DNA of 29,397 nucleotides from Deltaproteobacteria bacterium (GCA_019310195.1 JAFDET010000005.1:1-29397), one strand, 5' to 3'. Positions 1-8,361 are shown, counted from the first letter of the stretch. Notes: generated by a model not told the origin, from the letters alone. Numbers and translations are program-made.

Positions 1-443
1 TGGCGGACCATGGCGCGCAGGTTCTTGCCGAAGACCCGGTGGTACTGGATCGCCTGGCGCGAAGTGATGCGCAGGGTGCTGTCGGCGAAGGCGTCGGCCG
101 TGTCGTCCAGGGCGACCCACTGCTGCGGACTCAGCAGCCCGCCGCCCGGGTTCTTGATGCGGATCATGAAGACCAGGTCGCCGGTCTTGCGACCGCGCTC
201 GCCGCGGATCTGCTGCTTGTAGATCCCGAAGAACTTGGAGAGCTCCTTGGCGACGTTGCCGATGGTCTCGGCCTCGCCGGCCTCCATGGCGGCCAGCTCG
301 TCCCCGAAGGTATGGGGCCGCTTCGGGTCCAGTACGTGGAAGAGCCCCTGGCTCTCGGCCTTGATCCGCTCGTTCTTGGACATCTCCTCGAGCGGAGAGG
401 CGTCGAGCGTCACGGGGGGCTTGGGGGAGGGCTCCCACGCCAT
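1..443 (-). CDS. Sulfite/nitrite reductase hemoprotein subunit, N-terminal part (gene continues past the left edge)
   Basis: The gene starts at ATG 443 (minus) and 147 codons are open down to the window edge, so only the N-terminus is visible. The start is supported by GAGGAG five bases upstream. The protein opens with a Pro-rich stretch and then the family-typical 'SKNERIKAESQGLF' segment. A ferredoxin-like half-domain follows, with 'YKQQIRGERG', 'GGLLSPQQW' and 'LRITSRQAIQYH', which match the N-terminal half of CysI/Sir-type siroheme [4Fe-4S] sulfite reductases. Known members reduce sulfite to sulfide with six electrons in sulfur assimilation; nitrite reductases of the same fold look alike here. 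The siroheme/cluster cysteines lie outside the window, so electron donor and exact substrate cannot be decided. It is the last visible gene of a minus-strand run, 32 bp after the acyltransferase. Confidence 0.8.
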   Translation of the reverse strand, partial: MAWEPSPKPPVTLDASPLEEMSKNERIKAESQGLFHVLDPKRPHTFGDELAAMEAGEAETIGNVAKELSKFFGIYKQQIRGERGRKTGDLVFMIRIKNPGGGLLSPQQWVALDDTADAFADSTLRITSRQAIQYHRVFGKNLRAMVR

Positions 444-475
444 GCGGTCTCCTCGGTGGACGCGAAGGGAGGATT

Positions 476-1402
476 CTAGCGGCTTTTCGAGGGCTTGTAG
501 ATGTTGACCCCGCGCTGGGGAGCCGTCCGCCAGCGCCGGTGCACCCAGTACCAGTGATCCGGTGCGGCCCGGACGGCCTCCTCCACGGTGGCCGTCATGC
601 GCCGCACGTTTTCGATGACCGCGCTGTCCGGATCGTCACCGGCCGGGACCATCTCGAGGGGCGGGTAGAAACGGATCACGTTGCCGATGCCGTCGGCGCT
701 GCGGAAGATGAAGCCCGGTACCACGGGCGCGCCGGTCTTCATCGCGATGCGCGCCGGGGCGCTCCGCGTGCAGGCCGGGCGCCCGAAGAAGGGCACGAAG
801 ACTCCCTCCTTGCGCGGCGTGTCCTGGTCCAGCGGCATGCCCACCGCGCGGCCCCGGCGCAGCGCCCGCAGCACGCCTCGCGCGGCCGAGCCGCGCGGAA
901 GCATCTCCACGCCCGCTCCCGCGCGTCCCTCGGAGAGGATGCGCTCGAAGCCCGCGCTGTCCTGCTCGCGGTGAACGACGGAGGTGGGGATCCCGCGCGC
1001 GGCGCACGCCGTCTGGAACAGCTCGAAGGAGCCGAAGTGGGCCGTGAGCAGGATCGCGCCGCGGCCCCCCGCGAGCGCGCGGTCCAGGTGCTCCTGGTTC
1101 TCGGTGGCCACCAGACGCCGCGAACGCTCGTCATTGAGCCCCGAGATGGCCGCCACGTCCACCACTGACTCGGCCAGCCGAGCGAACGACTCGATCAGGA
1201 TGTGGCGGCGCCATTCGGGACTCTCGTCGGGGAAGGCGATCGCCAGGTTGATCGCAGCCACCTCGCTGCGCGGACCGCCCAGGCGCGCCCAGGTCCGGCC
1301 CAGGCCGCCCATCAAGCGCAGCGCCAGCGGACGCGGCAGGGCGCGGAGCAGCGCCAACAGCAGCCGCGCGGATCCGTAGACGAGGGTGTCGGTGATGGAC
1401 AC
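476..1402 (-). CDS. Lipid A biosynthesis acyltransferase, LpxL/HtrB family
   Basis: A 308-aa protein of the lysophospholipid acyltransferase superfamily. Known LpxL/LpxM enzymes move an acyl chain from acyl-ACP to the lipid A precursor at the inner face of the cytoplasmic membrane. An N-terminal hydrophobic helix lies at about residues 8-28. The catalytic H-x4-E motif is H122-FGSF-E127 in 'TAHFGSFE'. Further family marks are 'GMPLDQDTPRKEGVFVPFFG' and the C-terminal 'DHWYWVHRRWRT'. The length is normal for the family. The gene starts 11 bp after the ferritin-like gene and is followed 32 bp later by the reductase, so it is probably cotranscribed with both. The stop is TAG inside CTAG. Which acyl position it serves cannot be told from the sequence. 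It is the clearest sign of an LPS-bearing Gram-negative host. Confidence 0.88.
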   Translation of the reverse strand: MSITDTLVYGSARLLLALLRALPRPLALRLMGGLGRTWARLGGPRSEVAAINLAIAFPDESPEWRRHILIESFARLAESVVDVAAISGLNDERSRRLVATENQEHLDRALAGGRGAILLTAHFGSFELFQTACAARGIPTSVVHREQDSAGFERILSEGRAGAGVEMLPRGSAARGVLRALRRGRAVGMPLDQDTPRKEGVFVPFFGRPACTRSAPARIAMKTGAPVVPGFIFRSADGIGNVIRFYPPLEMVPAGDDPDSAVIENVRRMTATVEEAVRAAPDHWYWVHRRWRTAPQRGVNIYKPSKSR

Positions 1403-1413
1403 CGGGGGCGTCG

Positions 1414-1959
1414 CTAGGCGAGCGACTGCTCCAGGGCGTCGAGCTCCTGCATCACCTCGGCGTCGATCTCGCGGAAGCGCTGGATCGAGGCGTCGAAGCG
1501 CTCGGGCTCGCCGGCTTTCTCGGCGAACTCGCGACCCTTCTTGCGCATCCAGTCCAGGTGCCAGCCCTCGTCCTCACTGACCTTGCGCAGCACTTCAAGG
1601 GTCTCCTCGTCCACGTCGTCCCGGCGCAGATGCTCCTGGTAGCGGCGCAGCGCGCGCTGCTCCACCACCACGGTCAACGCAAACAGGTCGATGAGGTTGC
1701 GCGGGATGCCGGCCCGGCGGCCGATCCGCACCTGGTAGCCGTCGACCACTTTTTCGGGCACGCGGCCCAGGTCGCGGATCCGCTTGGTCCAGAGCCAGGC
1801 GTGGCGGGTCTCGTCGGCCAGGTGTTCGGACAGGTTCATCTGCGCCTCGGGGTCCTCCACGTGGCGCAGCATCCGGTAGAGCAGATTGGAGCCGCGCATC
1901 TCGGCATCCCGGTAGTACGAGCAGACCTTCACCAACGCATCGGTGGACGTAGACGTCAT
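1414..1959 (-). CDS. Ferritin-like diiron-carboxylate protein
   Basis: A 181-aa, mostly helical protein with the ligand pattern of the ferritin-like/rubrerythrin superfamily. Candidate diiron ligands are E20, E50-x-x-H53 ('DETRH'), E100 ('VVVEQRA') and E131-x-x-H134 ('EGWH'), giving two EXXH pairs in a four-helix bundle. Members of this fold serve as iron oxidases, peroxidases or hydroxylases; the substrate here is unknown. There is no rubredoxin domain and no signal peptide, so it is cytosolic. The ATG at 1959 has GGGGGGAA just upstream. It sits between folB and the acyltransferase gene with an 11-bp gap downstream. A tRNA- or lipid-modifying hydroxylase is possible, but nothing in the sequence decides it. 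Confidence 0.75.
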   Translation of the reverse strand: MTSTSTDALVKVCSYYRDAEMRGSNLLYRMLRHVEDPEAQMNLSEHLADETRHAWLWTKRIRDLGRVPEKVVDGYQVRIGRRAGIPRNLIDLFALTVVVEQRALRRYQEHLRRDDVDEETLEVLRKVSEDEGWHLDWMRKKGREFAEKAGEPERFDASIQRFREIDAEVMQELDALEQSLA

Positions 1960-2048
1960 GGATTCCCCCCTCGAAACCGGCGGCGCCTAGAATAACCTCC
2001 CGGAGCGACGCGGCGAGCATTCCTCGCCCCGAAGCCCCCGTGGGGAGG

Positions 2049-2417
2049 TCAGGCCAGGTCCTCGCGGGTTCGCGTGATGCGGATGCCCGCGTACTCCAGC
2101 ACCCCGGAGATGGGCTTCGGCTTGCGCACCGTGACCGTGACGCGGTCCACGTCGAACTTGCCGAGCACGGCGGCGGCGATGCGCGCGCCCAGGGCCTCCA
2201 CCAGCTTGTGCTCCTGGTTGGAGGCCACGTCCTCCACGATCTCGTAGATGCGCTTGTAGTGGAAGGTGGAGCGGATGTGGTCCGTGCGGCCGGCCGGGCG
2301 CAGGTCGCAGGCCACCTCCAGGTCCAGGGTCACGGGGCGGCGCATGCGCCGCTCGGCCGCGGTCACGCCCAGCGCCGCCGGAACCTGGATGCCTTCGAGC
2401 AGGATTACATCTTCCAT
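2049..2417 (-). CDS. folB: Dihydroneopterin aldolase
   Basis: A 122-aa protein, the usual FolB length. FolB cleaves 7,8-dihydroneopterin to 6-hydroxymethyl-dihydropterin and glycolaldehyde in folate synthesis. The start is ATG 2417 ('MEDVILLEG'); the longer open frame upstream is noise that runs into moaA. Family marks are 'ALGVTAAERRMRRPV', with the conserved Glu22, 'TDHIRSTFHYKRIYE', the 'EHKLVEALGARIA' substrate-binding helix, and 'VTVRKPKPI' near residue 100, which carries the catalytic-type lysine. It follows moaA by 56 bp on the same strand. Both genes belong to pathways that start from GTP (molybdopterin and folate), so the pairing makes metabolic sense. Confidence 0.92.
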   Translation of the reverse strand: MEDVILLEGIQVPAALGVTAAERRMRRPVTLDLEVACDLRPAGRTDHIRSTFHYKRIYEIVEDVASNQEHKLVEALGARIAAAVLGKFDVDRVTVTVRKPKPISGVLEYAGIRITRTREDLA

Positions 2418-2473
2418 CTCTCTGACCTTTGCTCGCCTGCGGCTCGCTGCGCGCCGGCGGCCGGCTTGCCCGC

Positions 2474-3478
2474 TCAGCCCCCGATCTGCGACATGGTGCG
2501 ATCGGGCTTCACGTACATGCCATCGGTGATGTGGTGCTTCTTCTCCTTGGTGGCCACGGCCGCGTGCAGCAGGTCCGTCACGGCCTCGTCGTCGGCGCCG
2601 GCGCGCACGGCGCCCAGCAGATCGTGCTCCCGAAGCGAGAAGAGGCAGGTGCGGATCTTGCCGTCTGCGGTCAGCCGGATCCGGTTGCACATGGAGCAGA
2701 AGGGCTCCGTCACCGAGTCGATGAAGCCCACCGAGCCGGGCGCCCCGTCGGCGAATACCCAGTCACGGCTGGGGGCGTGGGGATCCTGGTCGGGGTCGGG
2801 CTGAAGCGGGAAGACTTCGCCGATGCGCTCGAGCAGCTCCTTGCCGGGGACCATCACGTCGGTGCCCCAGTGGGAGCCGTGCTCCAGGGGCATGAACTCG
2901 ATGAAGCGCACGTCGAAGCCGCGCTCGCGGGCCAGCCGCGCGAAGTCCACCGCCTCGTGGTCGTTGCGGTCGCGCACCACCACGCAGTTGATGCTGAGCG
3001 GACGCAGCCCCGCGGCGTCCGCGGCGTCGATCCCGGCCATGACCTGCGCGTGGACGTCGCGACGCGTCAGAGAATGGAAGTTCTCCGCGTCCAGGGAGTC
3101 CAGACTCACGTTGACGCGGCGCAGCCCGGCCTGAACCAGGGACGGCGCCAGGCGCTCGAGCTGGGTGGCATTGCTGGTGAGAGCCAGATCCTGGAGCCCC
3201 GGGATCGCGGCCAGCTTGGAGATCAGGCGCGGCAGGTCTTTGCGCAGCAGCGGCTCGCCGCCGGTGAGACGAAGCCGGCGCGTGCCCGCGGCAACCGCCA
3301 GCCGGGCGACGCGCTCGATCTCCTCGAAGCTCATCAGGGCCTTGCGCGGCAGCCACTCCACGTCCTCGGGCATGCAGTAGAAGCAGCGCAGGTCGCAGCG
3401 GTCGGTGACCGAGATACGCAGGTTCTCGATCCGGCGCTGGTAGCGGTCCGTGAGGAGCGGGAGGGTCTCCAAGGCCAT
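2474..3478 (-). CDS. moaA: GTP 3',8-cyclase (molybdenum cofactor biosynthesis protein A)
   Basis: A 334-aa radical SAM enzyme catalysing the first step of molybdenum cofactor synthesis, GTP to (8S)-3',8-cyclo-7,8-dihydroguanosine triphosphate. The radical-SAM cluster motif is C28-x3-C32-x2-C35 in 'CDLRCFYC'. 'LTGGEPLLR' at about 71-79 binds SAM. The second, MoaA-specific [4Fe-4S] site is C261-x2-C264-x13-C278, in 'FCSMCNRIRLTADGKIRTC'. The protein ends in the Gly-Gly needed by MoaA ('MSQIGG'). Length and motifs are complete. ATG 3478 has no convincing Shine-Dalgarno sequence. The gene heads the minus-strand run and is divergent from the aminotransferase gene across 74 bp that must hold both promoters. 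Confidence 0.95.
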   Translation of the reverse strand: MALETLPLLTDRYQRRIENLRISVTDRCDLRCFYCMPEDVEWLPRKALMSFEEIERVARLAVAAGTRRLRLTGGEPLLRKDLPRLISKLAAIPGLQDLALTSNATQLERLAPSLVQAGLRRVNVSLDSLDAENFHSLTRRDVHAQVMAGIDAADAAGLRPLSINCVVVRDRNDHEAVDFARLARERGFDVRFIEFMPLEHGSHWGTDVMVPGKELLERIGEVFPLQPDPDQDPHAPSRDWVFADGAPGSVGFIDSVTEPFCSMCNRIRLTADGKIRTCLFSLREHDLLGAVRAGADDEAVTDLLHAAVATKEKKHHITDGMYVKPDRTMSQIGG

Positions 3479-3552
3479 GGTGTCGGGAGGGTAGCGCGGT
3501 GGGCGCGACCCGGGTTGACGCCCGGCGTGGGAGGCCGGAACCTCGGCGGACC

Positions 3553-4746
3553 ATGACCGACCCCACCCTCGAAAGCATCCGGGCCCGCGAGGCCGCCCAC
3601 TTCCTGCCGGTGGTGAACCGGCTTCCCGTGGCCATCACCCAGGGCGCCGGATCGCGGGTGCGGGACGTGGCCGGGCGCGAGTACGTGGACCTGACGGCGG
3701 GCTGGGGCGTCACGGCCATCGGCCACTGTCACCCTGCGCTGGTCGAGGCCATCGCCGATCAGGCCGGCCGGCTGATGCAGACCACCAACCTCTTCTACAC
3801 GCTGCCCCAGCTGGACCTGATCGAGAAGCTCGACGCCATCACGCCGGCTTCTTTGACCCGCAGCTTCCTGGTCTCGAGCGGCGCCGAGGCGGTGGAGGGC
3901 GCGCTCAAGCTGGCGCACCGCGCCGGCGGGCGGCGCCAGTTCGTGTCGACCCACGGCTCCTTCCACGGCCGCACCCTGGGCGGACTCTCGGTGATCGGCC
4001 AGGCCAAGCACCGCGAGCGCTACGCCGCGATGCTGCCGGAGCAGGAGTTCGTGCCCTACGGCGACCTGGACGCAGCCGTCTCCGCCGTGGGCGAGCAGAC
4101 CGCGGCGATCATCGTCGAGCCGCTCCAGGGCGAGGGCGGCGTCAACGTGCCGCCGCCCGGGTACCTGGCCGGGCTGCGCGAGCTCTGCGACCGCAGCGGC
4201 GCGCTGCTGATCGCCGACGAGATCCAGACCGGGATCGGCCGCACCGGGCGCTGGCTCGCAGTGGATCACGACGGCGTCTGCCCGGACATCCTCACCCTGG
4301 GCAAGGGACTCGGCGGCGGCTTCCCCATCGCCGCCTTCCTGTGTACCGAGAACGTGTCGAAGACCGTGCAGCCCGGCGACCACGGCGGCACCTACGCCGG
4401 CAACCCCCTGGGCGCCGCGGCGGCCAACGCGGTGCTGCGGGTCATCGAGGAGGAGGGCCTGGTGGAGCGCGCCGCTTCGCTGGGCGAGAAGATTCGTGCG
4501 CGGCTCGAGGCGTTCGCAGCCGCGCACCCGGACTGCGTAGAGTCGGTGCGCGGGCGAGGGCTGCTGCTGGCCCTGGTGCTGCGCGACGAGGACAACGCCG
4601 CGAGCATCCCGACCCGGGCGCTGGAGCAGGGTGTTCTCGTCAACGTCACGGCGGGCCGGGTGGTGCGCCTCTTCCCGGCGCTCAACATCCCCGAGGACGA
4701 CCTGTGGCCCGCGCTGGACACCGTGTTCCAGCTCGCCCTCGGCTGA
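3553..4746 (+). CDS. Class III PLP-dependent aminotransferase (acetylornithine/4-aminobutyrate type)
   Basis: A 397-aa fold-type I aminotransferase of the ArgD/GabT group. Such enzymes move an amino group between an omega-amino compound and 2-oxoglutarate. PLP contacts are visible: 'VSSGAEAVE' at 107-115 (phosphate), 'HGSFHGRTLGG' at 134-144, D222 in 'IADEIQTGIGRTG' (pyridine nitrogen) and Schiff-base lysine K251 in 'LTLGKGLGGG'. 'GGTYAGNPL' at 278-286 fits the phosphate site of the second subunit. The ATG at 3553 is preferred to a GTG at 3499 because homology begins only after it. No other arginine or GABA genes are nearby, so the substrate stays open; N-acetylornithine is the default guess. 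Confidence 0.85.
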   Translation: MTDPTLESIRAREAAHFLPVVNRLPVAITQGAGSRVRDVAGREYVDLTAGWGVTAIGHCHPALVEAIADQAGRLMQTTNLFYTLPQLDLIEKLDAITPASLTRSFLVSSGAEAVEGALKLAHRAGGRRQFVSTHGSFHGRTLGGLSVIGQAKHRERYAAMLPEQEFVPYGDLDAAVSAVGEQTAAIIVEPLQGEGGVNVPPPGYLAGLRELCDRSGALLIADEIQTGIGRTGRWLAVDHDGVCPDILTLGKGLGGGFPIAAFLCTENVSKTVQPGDHGGTYAGNPLGAAAANAVLRVIEEEGLVERAASLGEKIRARLEAFAAAHPDCVESVRGRGLLLALVLRDEDNAASIPTRALEQGVLVNVTAGRVVRLFPALNIPEDDLWPALDTVFQLALG

Positions 4747-4813
4747 CATCCCGCCCCAGCGCACGCCCGTTGTACCATCTCCCCCTCCCCGCACGGGGAC
4801 CGGGAGGCGTGTC

Positions 4814-6034
4814 ATGGGCGTAATGGACGGGGTCAAGGTGCTCGAGGTGGCCCAGTGGTGGTTCGTGCCGGCCGGCGGCGCGGTGCTGGCCGACTGGGGC
4901 GCCGAGGTGATCAAGGTCGAGCATCCGGTGATGGGCGACGCCCAGCGCGGGCTCGCCGCGGTCGGCTTCAAGTCCACCGAGGGCAACGTGGACTTCATGA
5001 TGCAGCAGTCGAACCGCGGCAAGCGCAGCGTCGGCATCGATCTGGCCAGCCCCGACGGGCTCGAGCTTCTCTACCGCATGGCCGAGCAGTGCGACGTCTT
5101 CCTCACGAACTTCCTGCCCGGCGCACGCGAGCGGCTGAAGATCGACGTGGAGCACATCCGCGCGCGCAACCCGAACATCATCTACGCCCGCGGTTCGGGT
5201 CAGGGGCCCAAGGGGCCGGACGCGGGCAAGGGCGGCTACGACGCCACGGCGTTCTGGTCCCGCGGCGGCATCGCCCACGCCCTGACGCCGGCCGACCACG
5301 AGCTTCCCATCATGCAGCGCGCGGCCTTCGGCGACTCCATCGGCGCCATGACCGTGGCGGGCGGGATCGCGGCGGCGCTCTTCGCACGCGAGCGCACCGG
5401 CCGTGCAGAGGTGGTGGACGTTTCTCTGCTCAATACCGCCATGTGGGTGCTGGCGCCGGACATCGTGGCCAGCAAGCTGATCGCCGGGGGCGCCGGCTTC
5501 ATCCCGAAGATGACGCGCACCAGCGCGCCCAACCCGGTGGGCAACTCCTACAAGACCCGGGACGAACGCTGGCTGCTGCTGATGATGCTGCAGCCGGACA
5601 AGCACTTCGCGGACTTCTGCCGTCACGTGGAACGCGAGGAGTGGATCGCCGACGAGCGCTTCGGCGATTCGGCGTCGCGCTTCAAGAACCGCAAGGAGCT
5701 GATCGCGATGCTCGACGAGATCTTCGCCCAGCGCACCCTGGCCGAGTGGTTCCAGGCGTTCGAGACGCTAGAGGGCCCCTGGGCGCCCATGCAGAACGCC
5801 GAGGAGCTTCACGACGATCCGCAGTCGGTCGCCAACGGCTACCTGCCTGACGTGGACGGCGCAGACAAGGGCCACTTCAAGCTGGTGGCGAGCCCGGTGC
5901 AGTTCGACGAGCAGCCCATCGAGATCCGCGGCCCCAGTCCGGAGATGGGCCAGAACACCGAAGAAGTGCTGCTCGAGATGGGCGTAGAATGGGCGGAGAT
6001 CGCCCGCCTGAAGCAGGCGGGCGCCATCAACTGA
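4814..6034 (+). CDS. Type III (CaiB/BaiF family) CoA-transferase
   Basis: A 406-aa protein with the whole canonical CaiB/BaiF layout. Family III enzymes move CoA between a thioester and a free carboxylic acid through an enzyme-bound aspartyl intermediate. The N-terminal Rossmann-like part has 'LADWGAEVIKVEHP' at 25-38 and 'NRGKRSVGIDL' at 67-77. The catalytic Asp is probably D143 in 'GKGGYDATAFW'. The C-terminal half carries 'VVDVSLLNTAMW' and 'NPVGNSYKTRDERWL'. The ATG at 4814 has GGGAGG six bases before it, with a small TCCCC/GGGGA hairpin in front (4786-4799). The donor and acceptor acids are unknown. It lies 67 bp after the aminotransferase gene and 20 bp before the small secreted protein. 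Confidence 0.88.
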   Translation: MGVMDGVKVLEVAQWWFVPAGGAVLADWGAEVIKVEHPVMGDAQRGLAAVGFKSTEGNVDFMMQQSNRGKRSVGIDLASPDGLELLYRMAEQCDVFLTNFLPGARERLKIDVEHIRARNPNIIYARGSGQGPKGPDAGKGGYDATAFWSRGGIAHALTPADHELPIMQRAAFGDSIGAMTVAGGIAAALFARERTGRAEVVDVSLLNTAMWVLAPDIVASKLIAGGAGFIPKMTRTSAPNPVGNSYKTRDERWLLLMMLQPDKHFADFCRHVEREEWIADERFGDSASRFKNRKELIAMLDEIFAQRTLAEWFQAFETLEGPWAPMQNAEELHDDPQSVANGYLPDVDGADKGHFKLVASPVQFDEQPIEIRGPSPEMGQNTEEVLLEMGVEWAEIARLKQAGAIN

Positions 6035-6054
6035 AACGGCGAAGGAGGCTGAAG

Positions 6055-6414
6055 ATGCGAAGGGGATTCCTGCTCGGGGTGCTACTGGGCGCGCTCATCA
6101 CCGCGGCGTTCGCGCTGCCGCTGGGCGCAGCCGGAAGCGACATCGATGCCGATCTGAAGGCAGCGTCGAAGCTCGGCGTGACGCTCGCCAGTACGCTGGC
6201 CCCGGGCGGCCTCAAGCTCAAGCGTCTCTGCGCCTGCCTCGACTCGTCCGACGTCACTGCGAAGAACAAGCTGGGGATGCTGGCGTACACCCAGACCGGA
6301 CACACCGGCTTCAATCGCATTGGCGTCGAGTGCTACGTACCGAAGTACGACCCGAGCACTGGCGCACGCACCGATACCACCTTCTGCACGGAGTGGGTGC
6401 CGCTGCCCAAGTAA
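6055..6414 (+). CDS. Small secreted protein of unknown function with four cysteines
   Basis: A 119-aa protein starting at ATG 6055 behind a strong AAGGAGGC ribosome-binding site. A signal peptide (MRRG, a hydrophobic core to about residue 25, then an AAG-type cleavage region) predicts export. The mature part has four cysteines: a Cys-Ala-Cys pair ('RLCACLDSS'), 'VECYVP' and 'TFCTEW'. Two disulfides, or a small metal or heme-free binding fold, are possible. I recognise no family. It starts 20 bp after the CoA-transferase stop and is probably read from the same transcript. It converges with the HEAT lipoprotein gene, with only 18 bp between the two stops, and that gap contains a GGCTAGCC palindrome. 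Confidence 0.7.
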   Translation: MRRGFLLGVLLGALITAAFALPLGAAGSDIDADLKAASKLGVTLASTLAPGGLKLKRLCACLDSSDVTAKNKLGMLAYTQTGHTGFNRIGVECYVPKYDPSTGARTDTTFCTEWVPLPK

Positions 6415-6432
6415 CCGGGCTAGCCGAACGCG

Positions 6433-7359
6433 CTACTCGGTCAGCTCGGCGATCGTCTCCACGGTGGCCTTGCGCACGTCCGGGTCGCGGTGCTCGAGCA
6501 GCGGTTTCAGCCTGGGCGCCAGGCTCTCGTCGCCCAGGTAGGAGATCGCCTCGATGGTGCGCAGCACCACCTGCGGATCGGGATCGTCCAGGGCCACCAC
6601 GATGGCGTTGAGCGCCGCCCAGCTCTCCTCGCCCTCCAGCTCCTCCAGCGCCGCCAGGCGGACCGCCACAGCGGGATCCTCGTGGGCGAAGACGATCAGG
6701 CGGCGCAGCTGTTCCCCGTCGGTGTCCAGCTCGCTGACGGCCTCGGCCCGCTCCTCCACGTCGCGGCTCTCCAGACGCCGCGCCAGATCCTCCTCGTAGG
6801 CCTCGGGATCCCACTCGGGCCGGGGCTCCAGCATCGGGGCGGGCTCCTCCCGCGAGCCGCTCGACCGGCGCGGCCCCGCTTGCAGCCGCGTCAGCTGGCG
6901 TTCGCGCATGCGCACCAACGGCTTCGGGGCGCCGCCGCCGACATGCAGGCGAACCAGCCGGTGACTTCCGTCGGGCTGCGGCGCGTACTCCAGACTCCAG
7001 AACTCCTCGACCAGCAACGTCGAGAGCGCGTCCACCAACGGAACGTCCTGCAGCCGCACCTCCACGGTGCGGCCGGGCAGGACCCCCAGAAGGGTGAAGT
7101 CCGCCTGTCGCCCCAGCTTCTCCAGCACCGCGGCCAGCAACGCACCGCGGCTGGCCAGGGTGACGCGTCCGTTCTCGTAGACGACGCTGGAGCCACCCTC
7201 CGCGACGGCGGGCAGCGCTCGGCTTGCGCCGGGGGCGGGGTCGGACGCCGGCGTGGGCGCCTCCGCTTCGGGGCTGCAGGCCAGTACGGCGAGTCCCGCC
7301 CCCAACAAGCCGATGTAGCCGATGGTGCCGATGTAGGCGATGCGCCCGCTGCGAATCAT
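6433..7359 (-). CDS. Lipoprotein with a secretin/TonB-short-N-terminal-like domain and HEAT repeats
   Basis: A 308-aa predicted lipoprotein. The N-terminal hydrophobic helix ends in lipobox V-L-A-C28, followed by a Pro/Ala-rich linker. Residues about 55-150 ('VVYENGRVTLAS', 'LEKLGRQADFTLLG', 'VEVRLQDVPLVDALSTLL') follow the beta-alpha-beta pattern of STN/secretin-N domains. Residues about 195-305 are helical repeats typical of HEAT proteins ('HEDPAVAVRLAALEELEG', 'DPDPQVVLRTIEAISYLG', 'HRDPDVRKATVETIAEL'). Both parts are protein-protein interaction modules, so a periplasmic or envelope scaffold role is likely. The ATG overlaps the stop of the upstream crotonase gene by four bases (ATGA), which implies translational coupling. 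Partner and function are unknown. Confidence 0.78.
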   Translation of the reverse strand: MIRSGRIAYIGTIGYIGLLGAGLAVLACSPEAEAPTPASDPAPGASRALPAVAEGGSSVVYENGRVTLASRGALLAAVLEKLGRQADFTLLGVLPGRTVEVRLQDVPLVDALSTLLVEEFWSLEYAPQPDGSHRLVRLHVGGGAPKPLVRMRERQLTRLQAGPRRSSGSREEPAPMLEPRPEWDPEAYEEDLARRLESRDVEERAEAVSELDTDGEQLRRLIVFAHEDPAVAVRLAALEELEGEESWAALNAIVVALDDPDPQVVLRTIEAISYLGDESLAPRLKPLLEHRDPDVRKATVETIAELTE

Positions 7360-8351
7360 CGGATCTCGTCCACCAGGCCCCACTCCAGGGCGGTACGCGC
7401 ATCGATGCGCTCGCCGGACAGGGCCAGCCAGGCAGTGCGCCGGCGGCCGATGCGGCGCGGCAGGCTGGCGGTGCCGCCGGCGCCGGGCACCAGACCCATG
7501 GACAGCTCGGGGAGCATGAACCAGGCGTCGGCCCGTGCGCACACCTTGGCTGCGAAGGCCGGAAGCTCCACACCGGCCCCCACGCAGGCGCCGTGCACGT
7601 GCACCTCCACCCGCGGCGCCAGCCGCGCCAGGAGCCGCCCGGCGTTGCGCACGCTGCGCACGGCGTGGGCGGTCGCCGGATCCGCCAGGGTGCCGAACTC
7701 GACCAGCTCGCCGCCGCTGGAGAAGCTGCTGCCCGCGCCGTCGAGCCGAATGCGTTCGATGCTCGGGTCGGCATCCGCCACGTCCAGCAACTCGCACAGT
7801 GCGTCGCGCATCTCGGCCGAGTACGCGTTGTGGCGCTCGGGCCGGTTCAAGGTCAGGTGCAAGAACGGTCCCTCCCGTCGAGCCAGCACGGCGGGCTCCG
7901 GATGCTCTGGCGCCGGGTCTCCCGACGTTCGCGCCGCCAGCCAGGTGGCGAACTCGGGCCCGGACTGAAGCGTGGAGTAGGCCCAGGACTCGGCCAGCAA
8001 CGCGTCGTGGAGCGGCAGGGTCTCCGAGTGACGCAGCAACTGCACCAGCACCGAGGCCGCCAGCGGACTGCGCTTGGCGGCATCGACGACCGGCCCCAGC
8101 TGCGCCTCGTCGTCCGCGTGCACGTCGAAGGCGTCGAGCAGGCGGGCGCCGGCGGGGGACGCCTCGCCCGCACGCCAGGCCACCGTGGGGCAGGGCAGCT
8201 CGGCCAGACGCGCGGCCGGCGCCAGGTCTTCGGCGCTGCTGGCGACGTCGACCACCAGGATCCGCTCCGAACCGAAGGGCGACCAGGTTTCCCACGAACC
8301 CGGATCACGCAGGCGATCCAGAGCGTCGGTCAGCGAGAGGGGCGCACTCAC
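7356..8351 (-). CDS. Enoyl-CoA hydratase/isomerase (crotonase) with a degenerate second module at its N-terminus
   Basis: A 331-aa protein. Residues about 155-331 are a well-kept crotonase core: 'LTLNRPERHNAYS' at 166-178, oxyanion-hole segments 'SSFSSGGEL' at 208-216 and 'HGACVGAGVE' at 253-262, and 'LPELSMGLVPGAGGT' at 280-294. Both catalytic-type glutamates, E262 and E282, are present at the 20-residue spacing seen in rat mitochondrial enoyl-CoA hydratase (E144/E164). The first ~150 residues look like a worn-down crotonase half ('CPTVAWRAGEA', 'LLRHSETLPLHDALLAES', 'GPEFATWLAAR'). Family activity is hydration or isomerisation of enoyl-CoAs; the substrate is unknown. The core stops soon after 'LVDEIR', so it lacks the usual C-terminal helical extension, and part of the N-terminal module may replace it. 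It starts 10 bp after the small cysteine protein gene. Confidence 0.82.
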   Translation of the reverse strand: MSAPLSLTDALDRLRDPGSWETWSPFGSERILVVDVASSAEDLAPAARLAELPCPTVAWRAGEASPAGARLLDAFDVHADDEAQLGPVVDAAKRSPLAASVLVQLLRHSETLPLHDALLAESWAYSTLQSGPEFATWLAARTSGDPAPEHPEPAVLARREGPFLHLTLNRPERHNAYSAEMRDALCELLDVADADPSIERIRLDGAGSSFSSGGELVEFGTLADPATAHAVRSVRNAGRLLARLAPRVEVHVHGACVGAGVELPAFAAKVCARADAWFMLPELSMGLVPGAGGTASLPRRIGRRRTAWLALSGERIDARTALEWGLVDEIR

Positions 8352-8361
8352 CGGGTGCCGC

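Noticed and set aside
2418..2690. Extension of the folB frame upstream to 2690
   Set aside because: The extra residues are Arg-rich noise overlapping moaA; FolB homology starts at ATG 2417 and gives the normal 122-aa length.
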